Positions 7,154 to 11,545 of a stretch of DNA of 11,545 bases are shown here, piece by piece. The DNA comes from Clostridiales bacterium. Lineage in GTDB: Bacteria > Bacillota > Clostridia > Christensenellales > Aristaeellaceae. The stretch's first letter is position 1. The number at the start of each line of letters is the position of its first letter. The DNA lies in contig SFHU01000094.1 in the NCBI GenBank assembly GCA_004555535.1, forward strand, positions 1 to 11,545, read 5' to 3'. The notes under the pieces are model-generated. The model saw only the letters and a list, made by a program, of their open reading frames with translations, was not told the origin of the DNA and made no database searches. The position numbers were made by a program, and so were the translations under genes.

Positions 7154-7303
7154 TCACAGATCCTGCAAATCTGCGGCGGTCAGATCGTTCTCCAGATTGT
7201 CCCGCGCCAGGTCGCTGTCGATCACCGGATAGATTTCCTCCGGAACGGGCCGCTCGCGGCGCTCGTCCTTCATCGGCGGACGCTTGCCCTTTGGCTTGAC
7301 CAT
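7154..7303 (-). CDS. Small conserved-looking protein of 49 residues, unknown function
   Basis: The frame runs from ATG at 7303 to TGA at 7154. Translation begins MVKPKGKRPPMKDERRERPV, continues through PEEIYPVIDSDLARDNLEND and ends LTAADLQDL. The N-terminal half is basic (Lys/Arg/Pro) and the C-terminal half acidic. There is no Cys, no membrane segment and no signal peptide. A strong Shine-Dalgarno, GAGGTGA (7308-7314), sits 4 bases ahead of the ATG. The gene lies 58 bases after the miaA stop on the same strand, with only a weak hairpin (CCGGG 7333-7337, CCCGG 7344-7348) and no T-run between, so it is likely translated from the miaA transcript. It ends about 50 bases before the shared terminator. 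I do not recognise a family. It is short enough to be missed by length-filtered gene callers. Confidence 0.72.
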   Translation of the reverse strand: MVKPKGKRPPMKDERRERPVPEEIYPVIDSDLARDNLENDLTAADLQDL

Positions 7304-7307
7304 GATA

Positions 7308-7314
7308 TCACCTC
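7308..7314 (-). promoter_or_regulatory. Strong ribosome binding site of the 49-codon gene
   Basis: GAGGTGA on the minus strand lies 4 bases before the ATG at 7303. It is the same sequence as the ribosome binding site of the DUF6062 gene, and it is the main argument that this short frame is translated. Confidence 0.65.
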
Positions 7315-7361
7315 ACGGGGACACAGTCTTTCCCGGGAGGCTGCCCGGTATGCGCCCCTTC

Positions 7362-8258
7362 TCAGCGCAGAAACGCCTCCACGGCCTCGCAGGCCTGCGC
7401 GAAGAAATCCCCCTGCATGTCGAGCCAGACAATGTCCGGGTTGCGGCGGAACCAGGTCATCTGCCGCTTGGCGAACTTCTTGATCGCCTGTGCAAGCTTT
7501 GCGAGCATCTCGTCCCTGTCCGGGATCTCGCCGGTCAGGTACTGCGTGATGAAGCGGTATTCAAGCCCCAGCCCGAGCAGGAATTCCCGGCTCACGCCGC
7601 GGTCAAGCAGCCCCTGCACCTCCTCGATCATGCCCTGCTCGAGGCGGCGCTCAAGCCGCTCGTCGATGCGCGCGCGCAGCACGTCCCGCGGCCAGCTCAC
7701 GCCCAGGCGCAGGCTCTCGTAGCGCTTTTCCTTGCCGGGCGCCGCCGTATCTCCGTCGTGCAGCCGCTCGAGCATCCGCATGACGCGGTTGCGGTTGTTC
7801 TTCTCCACCTGCGCGTCCGGCACGAGCGCAATCAGCTTTTCGTAGAGCGCCGTGGTCGTCAGCGTTTCAAGCTCCGCGCGGTAAGCAAGGTCGGGCTCCT
7901 TGTCCGAGAGCAGGTAGCCGTCGAGCACAGAATCGACGTACAGCCCTGTGCCGCCGACGATCATCGGCAGATGACCTCGCGCGCGAATCTCGTCGATGAG
8001 CGCATAGCTCATGCGCTGGAAATCCGCCATCGAGAAGAACTCGCCCGGCTCGCGCACGTCGATCATGTGGTGCGGCACGCCCTGCGTCTCCTCCTGCGTG
8101 ACCTTGCCGCTGCCCAGGTCGAGGCCCTTGAAGACCTGCCTGGAATCCGCCGAGATGATTTCCGCGCCATAGCGCCTGGCCAGCTCGATGCCCAGCGCGC
8201 TCTTGCCGGAGGCATTCGTGCCGACGACGGCGACGACCTTGGGAAGTGTGCTGCTCAC
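7362..8258 (-). CDS. miaA: tRNA dimethylallyltransferase MiaA
   Basis: A 298-residue cytosolic enzyme that transfers a dimethylallyl group from DMAPP to N6 of A37 in tRNAs reading UNN codons, the first step towards i6A/ms2i6A. The P-loop GTNASGKS is at residues 13-20. The SADSRQVF segment with the catalytic-region Asp is at 36-43. VPHHMIDV follows at 61-68, then GGTGLYVDS (102-110). The C-terminal signature KRQMTWFRR is at 264-272, so the protein is complete and of normal length. Phe43 stands where many MiaA proteins have Tyr (DS-Q-V-Y). The start is a GTG at 8258, with AGGA (8269-8272) 10 bases upstream. The P-loop would begin at the usual distance from this start. It is 72 bases downstream of the SpoIID-like gene on the same strand. 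I see no promoter in that gap, so read-through from the upstream gene is likely. The hfq gene that often follows miaA is absent here. Confidence 0.97.
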   Translation of the reverse strand: MSSTLPKVVAVVGTNASGKSALGIELARRYGAEIISADSRQVFKGLDLGSGKVTQEETQGVPHHMIDVREPGEFFSMADFQRMSYALIDEIRARGHLPMIVGGTGLYVDSVLDGYLLSDKEPDLAYRAELETLTTTALYEKLIALVPDAQVEKNNRNRVMRMLERLHDGDTAAPGKEKRYESLRLGVSWPRDVLRARIDERLERRLEQGMIEEVQGLLDRGVSREFLLGLGLEYRFITQYLTGEIPDRDEMLAKLAQAIKKFAKRQMTWFRRNPDIVWLDMQGDFFAQACEAVEAFLR

Positions 8259-8280
8259 GTTTCATCCGTCCTTTCCCGCT

Positions 8281-8295
8281 TGCGGCCATGCCGCA
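8281..8295. repeat. Small hairpin between the SpoIID-like gene and miaA
   Basis: TGCGGC (8281-8286) pairs with GCCGCA (8290-8295) around a CAT loop. It sits 8 bases upstream of the miaA ribosome binding site on the minus strand. With no T-run it is not a typical terminator. It may be chance, or may affect processing or translation of miaA. Nothing else is visible in the 72-base gap. Confidence 0.35.
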
Positions 8296-8330
8296 TCCTC
8301 TGTGGTGCTTCTCTTGATCCAGCCAGACGC

Positions 8331-11129
8331 TTATTCCCCGCCCTGCGCGCCGAACGGCGTCACGTATTCTCCGGAGACATAGCCCTCGTAGCCCGCCCAG
8401 CGCACGTGCAGGAAGCCGCCCTCGCTGCTCTCCAGCACGGTCAGCACCATGCCGTAGGGCAGCACGTAGAGCACGTCGCTGCCCGTGCTGGGCCGGGCGC
8501 GCAGGTTGAGGCCGTTGCTGCTGCTGACGACGACGCGGTATTCTCCCGCCTGCGCGGGGGCCTGCGTTGGCTGCGGCGTGCTTGCCGGCTGCGGCGCGGC
8601 GCCGAAGCTGACGTAATCCGCGCTCACATAGCCGCTAAGCGTGCCCACGCGGACGGGATAAAACCCGCTTACAGCCTCGCCCGTCACGGCGACGCTCACG
8701 CCATAGCCCAGCGTTGCCACCAGGCGACCCGACGCGGAGGGCTCCTCGCGCAGGTTCAGCCCACTCGGCGCCGAGACCGTCGCCATGCGCGCCTCGATCT
8801 GGCCAGAGGCGGGCGGCACAGGTGTCGCCGTGGGCATGGGAATCGGCGTCATGTCGCGCTCCGCGGCGAGATACTCCGCGGCCGCATAGCCCGTGGTTTC
8901 TCCGTAGCGAACCGGCAGGAACCCGTCGACCGCCTCGCCCGTCACGGTGACGCTCGAGCCGAGCGGCATCGTGAGGATCGTCGCCGCGCCGGTGTGCGGC
9001 TCTTTTCGCAGCTTGAGTCCGCCCACGGCGGTCACGGTCGCGCGGGTTTCCACCATCTCAGGACCCGGCGTCTCTGTCGGCGCAGGCGTCGGCGTATTCT
9101 CCGGCGCCTTGCCGATCTCATCCGTCACATAGACGTATTCGCTGGCGACATAGCCCGTCATGCCCCCCAGCGCAACCGGGAGCATGCCGCCGGTTGCGCT
9201 GCCCGTGACGGTGAGCGTCGTGCCCTGCGGCAGCGTCATGATGACGCCCGCGCTGAGCGACGGCTGCGCGCGCAGGTTGAGGCCGCTGGAGGGCAGCACG
9301 ATCGCGGTCAGGTTCGTTGCCGTCCCGGGCGTCTCCTCGGGCGTCTGCGGCGTTTCGCTGCTCAGGACGATGTAGTCGTTGCTCACATAGCCGCTCTGCG
9401 TCCCGTGCTGCACATACGTCCAGCGCTCATAGCGCTCCAGCACCGTAAGCGTCTGCCCATGGCGCAGGCGCGCGATGACCGCGGCGCTGAGCGTCGGCGC
9501 GGCGCGCAGGTTGAGCACCTGGCTCTCGTCGGAGAGCACGACCGTCGCCGTGCCCTTGCCGGCCACGGACGGCGTCTCCGTGACGGCGTCATCCTGAACG
9601 CTGATGTACTCGTTGCTGACATAGCCGCTCAGCGTGCCGACCTGCACGCGGCTCCAGGCCGCGCCCATCTCCAGCAGCGTGACCTGCGTGCCGTGGGGAA
9701 TCGTCGCCAGCACGGCGGAAGATGTGCTCGGCTCCCGGCGCAGGTTGAGGCTGTCCAGCGGGTTGGAGAGCGTCACGACCGCGACCTTCGCGTCGCCGGT
9801 CTCCTCCTCCGGCGCGCTCTGCGTGCCGTCGATCGCGGGCAGGATCGTGCGCGTCATCGTGTAGCGCGTCCGCGTCAGGCCCGGGTAGTAAAACTCGAGG
9901 ATCCGGTCATAGGTCATGCCCTCGGCGGCCATCTGCTGCGCGCCGCGCTGGCTCATGCCCACGCCGTGCCCAAAGCGGCGGGCCGTCAGCCTGAAGCCGC
10001 CGACGGTCTCCACGACCTCGATCGTCTCATTCTTGAGCGTGTTGATGGACAGGCCGCAGAGCCCCTCCACCTGCGAGAAGTAATCGAGCGTCACCGTCGC
10101 CTCGCCGTAGTCGACCAGCTTCATGCTGACGTCGAGCTTGGTGTACACACGCGAGGGCGAGGCATAGCGCGGGGTGTGCGGCGTCACGCCTGTGATTTCC
10201 GCGATGGACACGCTCCCCACGCCCAGCAGCGCCGCCGCCTCTGTCCGAAGCAGCGCCGTCAGCGCGGAGACGCTCGTCGTGCCGTCGCGGTAGAAGGAGA
10301 CGGATTTGGCGACCGACGCGCTGTTGCGCAGGTCGTAGGGATCGTCCTTGACCTGCAGATAGCTGTAGGAGCCGCTGCCCCAGGCGTTGGCGACGGATTC
10401 CGTCTGTCCGCCGTTGCTGGCCGTGTAGTAGCTGGCCATGTATTCGCCGTTCACCGTGCCGACGATGCCGGCGGTCTCCTCGACGGCCTGGACGCAGCGC
10501 GCGTTGCCGCTGGGCGTGCCGTTGTAGACCTGGTCGCTCGTCGTGTCGACGACGTCATAGGTCGCCGCCTGCGCGCTCATCTTCTTGAGCGCATAGGTTC
10601 TGGCCGCGACGGCCTGCGCCTTGAGCGCCTCCAGCGGGAAGGAATTGTCCATCTCATAGGGCAGCACGCCGCGCATATAGTCCTCCATGAACACATGCAC
10701 GACGATCTGCACATTGCCGCCCTTGGCGATGAACTCGATATCGCCCGGGTAAAGGCTCCCGGGGTAGCGGGCCTGCGCGATGCGCACGCCGTTTTCGCCG
10801 CTCGTCTGATGCCGGCGCAGCTTGAAGCAGCTGCCCATCGTCTGCGTCTGCCCGTTCATACGCAGCACCAGCGTGCCGCCGCTATTGGTAACGTTGATGG
10901 TCGTGCCGCGGGCAATGGCGCGGCTCGCGTCGCCGCCGATCGAGTAACTGCCATCCACGCTCACGTCCACCGATGTGTTCGAGGCGATTGAGGACAGATA
11001 CACGCGCACCGTGCCCGAAACCGTCGTCCCGCTGACGACGCCGCCGTCCGCTCGCGCCGTGCCCAGCAGAAGCGTCAGCAACAGCGCGGTCGCCAGCGCC
11101 GCCAGCCGTTTCGTTCGTAACGAGGCCAT
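8331..11129 (-). CDS. Exported SpoIID/LytB-like protein with six SH3b domains
   Basis: A 932-residue secreted or wall-associated protein. Residues of about 1-27 are a signal peptide: RTKR, a Leu/Ala core, then an A-R-A cleavage site before DGG. Residues of about 39-424 form a SpoIID/LytB domain. DYMRGVLPYEM contains E159, aligned with the catalytic Glu of SpoIID lytic transglycosylases. ALKAQAVAARTYAL follows, and the late signature is HGVGMSQRGAQ (388-398). Residues 450-923 hold six bacterial SH3 domains (at about 450, 529, 609, 697, 783 and 864), each with an NLR/KLR-x-x-P motif and a closing GYVS/GYA-x-x-YV. The later ones are joined by Pro/Thr linkers. SpoIID proteins cleave glycans lacking stem peptides, and SH3b domains bind cell wall. 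The start at 11129 has AAAGAGGG 6 bases upstream. ATGs at 11135 and 11162 fit worse. It appears to be first in an operon with miaA. Classical SpoIID is about 340 residues and lacks SH3b repeats, so a vegetative wall enzyme or an amidase enhancer is as likely as a sporulation factor. Confidence 0.92.
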   Translation of the reverse strand: MASLRTKRLAALATALLLTLLLGTARADGGVVSGTTVSGTVRVYLSSIASNTSVDVSVDGSYSIGGDASRAIARGTTINVTNSGGTLVLRMNGQTQTMGSCFKLRRHQTSGENGVRIAQARYPGSLYPGDIEFIAKGGNVQIVVHVFMEDYMRGVLPYEMDNSFPLEALKAQAVAARTYALKKMSAQAATYDVVDTTSDQVYNGTPSGNARCVQAVEETAGIVGTVNGEYMASYYTASNGGQTESVANAWGSGSYSYLQVKDDPYDLRNSASVAKSVSFYRDGTTSVSALTALLRTEAAALLGVGSVSIAEITGVTPHTPRYASPSRVYTKLDVSMKLVDYGEATVTLDYFSQVEGLCGLSINTLKNETIEVVETVGGFRLTARRFGHGVGMSQRGAQQMAAEGMTYDRILEFYYPGLTRTRYTMTRTILPAIDGTQSAPEEETGDAKVAVVTLSNPLDSLNLRREPSTSSAVLATIPHGTQVTLLEMGAAWSRVQVGTLSGYVSNEYISVQDDAVTETPSVAGKGTATVVLSDESQVLNLRAAPTLSAAVIARLRHGQTLTVLERYERWTYVQHGTQSGYVSNDYIVLSSETPQTPEETPGTATNLTAIVLPSSGLNLRAQPSLSAGVIMTLPQGTTLTVTGSATGGMLPVALGGMTGYVASEYVYVTDEIGKAPENTPTPAPTETPGPEMVETRATVTAVGGLKLRKEPHTGAATILTMPLGSSVTVTGEAVDGFLPVRYGETTGYAAAEYLAAERDMTPIPMPTATPVPPASGQIEARMATVSAPSGLNLREEPSASGRLVATLGYGVSVAVTGEAVSGFYPVRVGTLSGYVSADYVSFGAAPQPASTPQPTQAPAQAGEYRVVVSSSNGLNLRARPSTGSDVLYVLPYGMVLTVLESSEGGFLHVRWAGYEGYVSGEYVTPFGAQGGE
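8361..9782 (-). repeat. Array of six SH3b-coding repeats
   Basis: Six diverged units of about 57-62 codons lie at 9782-9597, 9545-9366, 9305-9132, 9041-8871, 8783-8607 and 8540-8361. The core DNA word GCGCAGGTTGAG (plus strand) recurs in several, encoding the NLR motif. Units 3-5 share the T-V-T-G or V-A-V-T-G-E-A core (TVTGSATGG, TVTGEAVDG, AVTGEAVSG), which suggests later duplication among them than between units 1, 2 and 6. Confidence 0.8.
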
Positions 11130-11135
11130 GATCAT

Positions 11136-11143
11136 CCCTCTTT
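11136..11143 (-). promoter_or_regulatory. Ribosome binding site that sets the SpoIID-like start
   Basis: AAAGAGGG on the minus strand lies 6 bases before the ATG at 11129. It directly abuts the ATG at 11135 and lies downstream of the one at 11162, so 11129 is preferred. Confidence 0.65.
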
Positions 11144-11162
11144 CGTCTTTTTTCGGCGCCAT

Positions 11163-11204
11163 CCGCGCCGTAAATCAACCGCATTGTACCATACATCGGC
11201 GCGG
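11163..11204. repeat. Inverted repeats across the SpoIID-like promoter
   Basis: CCGCGCCG (11163-11170) and CGGCGCGG (11197-11204) are perfect 8-base complements. Nested in them, AACCGC (11177-11182) complements GCGGTT (11201-11206). The arms bracket the -10 box and touch the -35 box. This is compatible with an operator, but GC-rich DNA makes such repeats by chance. Confidence 0.4.
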
Positions 11205-11211
11205 TTTGTAA
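11183..11211 (-). promoter_or_regulatory. Vegetative-type promoter of the SpoIID-like/miaA operon
   Basis: On the minus strand TTACAA (11211-11206) and TACAAT (11188-11183) are 17 bases apart, with an extended -10 TG one base ahead of the TACAAT. Transcription would begin near 11176, about 47 bases before the start codon. The element fits sigma-A. I see no sigma-E or sigma-F style boxes. Confidence 0.72.
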
Positions 11212-11278
11212 ATCGCCGCAGCGCTGTCAATCCCTGTCTTGTCCGGGTTTTTCCTCCTGCGCTTCCAGCCGATACGCC

Positions 11279-11307
11279 TTGTTCCCGAGCGTTGTTTCTG
11301 ATATAAT
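11279..11307 (+). promoter_or_regulatory. Extended -10 promoter of the ApbE-like gene
   Basis: TTGTTC (11279-11284) and TATAAT (11302-11307) are 17 bases apart, and TG at 11299-11300 gives an extended -10. The start of transcription would be near 11314. It is divergent from the SpoIID-like promoter, with about 70 bases between the two -35 boxes. That 70-base stretch shows no gene. Confidence 0.75.
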
Positions 11308-11341
11308 GATTCCATCAAACCCGCAGGAGGTCCGCATCATC

Positions 11342-11545
11342 ATGAAAAAACTGGCTGCCGCCGCGCTGCTGCTCATGCTTGCCCTGTGCGCCCTGACGTC
11401 CGCCGGCGCGGAGATGAACAAGTACAGCGCCATGTATATGGATTCCTTTGACACCGTCATTCAGTTCATCGCTTACGCTGAGAGCGAGGAGACGTTCAAC
11501 GCCTGGTCGGATACCGTCCACCAGACGTATCTGTACCTGCACAAG
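11342..11545 (+). CDS. N-terminal part of a probable FAD:protein FMN transferase (ApbE family)
   Basis: The first 68 codons of a gene cut by the window edge. The N-terminus is a signal peptide: MKK, a Leu/Ala core, then AGA before E. The following YSAMYMDSFDTVIQFIAYAE resembles the first strands of ApbE proteins (aromatic, then FDT-V and a polar strand), and the helix after it (EETFNAWSDTVHQTYLYLHK) fits the same fold. ApbE enzymes covalently attach FMN to Thr/Ser of partner flavoproteins outside the membrane. Many are lipoproteins. Here the only Cys in the leader (LALC) lacks a small residue before it, so signal peptidase I cleavage is more likely. AGGAGG at 11325-11330 lies 11 bases before the ATG, slightly long. 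The diagnostic catalytic and FAD-binding parts lie outside the window, so the call rests on the N-terminus alone. Confidence 0.7.
   Translation, partial: MKKLAAAALLLMLALCALTSAGAEMNKYSAMYMDSFDTVIQFIAYAESEETFNAWSDTVHQTYLYLHK

Noticed and set aside
7284..10991. A 1235-codon plus-strand frame opposite miaA and the SpoIID-like gene
   Set aside because: It is rich in Arg, Ala and His with no domain, lies wholly antisense to two clearly homologous genes, and is the usual mirror frame produced by high-GC codon bias.
11342..11413. Lipoprotein signal in the ApbE-like leader
   Set aside because: The Cys is preceded by Leu (LALC) and not by Gly, Ala or Ser, while a good A-x-A signal peptidase I site follows.

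Overview
The window is GC-rich and reads as an ordinary chromosomal stretch of a high-GC Bacillota (Clostridia-type) bacterium. This assignment is an inference from gene content: a SpoIID/LytB protein with SH3b repeats, a DUF6062 protein, a COG2509 flavoprotein, a BaiN/HI0933-type flavoprotein, strong AGGAGG-like ribosome binding sites and short operons. There are no rRNA or tRNA genes, CRISPR arrays, insertion sequences or phage genes that I can see.

Layout. (a) 42-4398, plus strand: an extended -10 promoter drives a probable three-gene operon of a MATE-family exporter, a BaiN/HI0933-type FAD oxidoreductase and a COG2509 FAD-dependent dehydrogenase. (b) 4406-5155, minus strand: a membrane-anchored SPOR-domain protein with a very arginine-rich N-terminus, convergent with the operon. 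(c) 5265-7080, plus strand: a DUF6062 protein carrying two CxxC...CxxH modules, then a GNAT acetyltransferase fused to a P-loop kinase-like ATPase. They are 19 bases apart and end in a hairpin that can terminate transcription in both directions. (d) 7154-11129, minus strand: a SpoIID/LytB-like exported protein with six SH3b domains, then miaA, then a newly noted 49-codon gene. They probably form one transcript from a vegetative-looking promoter at 11183-11211. (e) 11342-end, plus strand: the first 68 codons of a probable ApbE-type FAD:protein FMN transferase with its own promoter, cut by the window edge.

How the genes fit together. Region (a) pairs a membrane exporter with two unrelated flavoproteins, so an oxidised or reduced small molecule handled together with export is possible but unproven. 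Regions (b) and (d) are cell-envelope functions (SPOR, SpoIID/SH3b), with tRNA modification (MiaA) downstream. Region (e) starts a flavin-transfer gene that may belong to an operon outside the window. I found no clear new defence or mobile system. The items most worth a second look are the GNAT-ATPase fusion, the 49-aa gene, the six-SH3b SpoIID protein and the duplicated Cys/His modules of the DUF6062 protein. Plain coding assignments are solid. Functions beyond the family level are inference.
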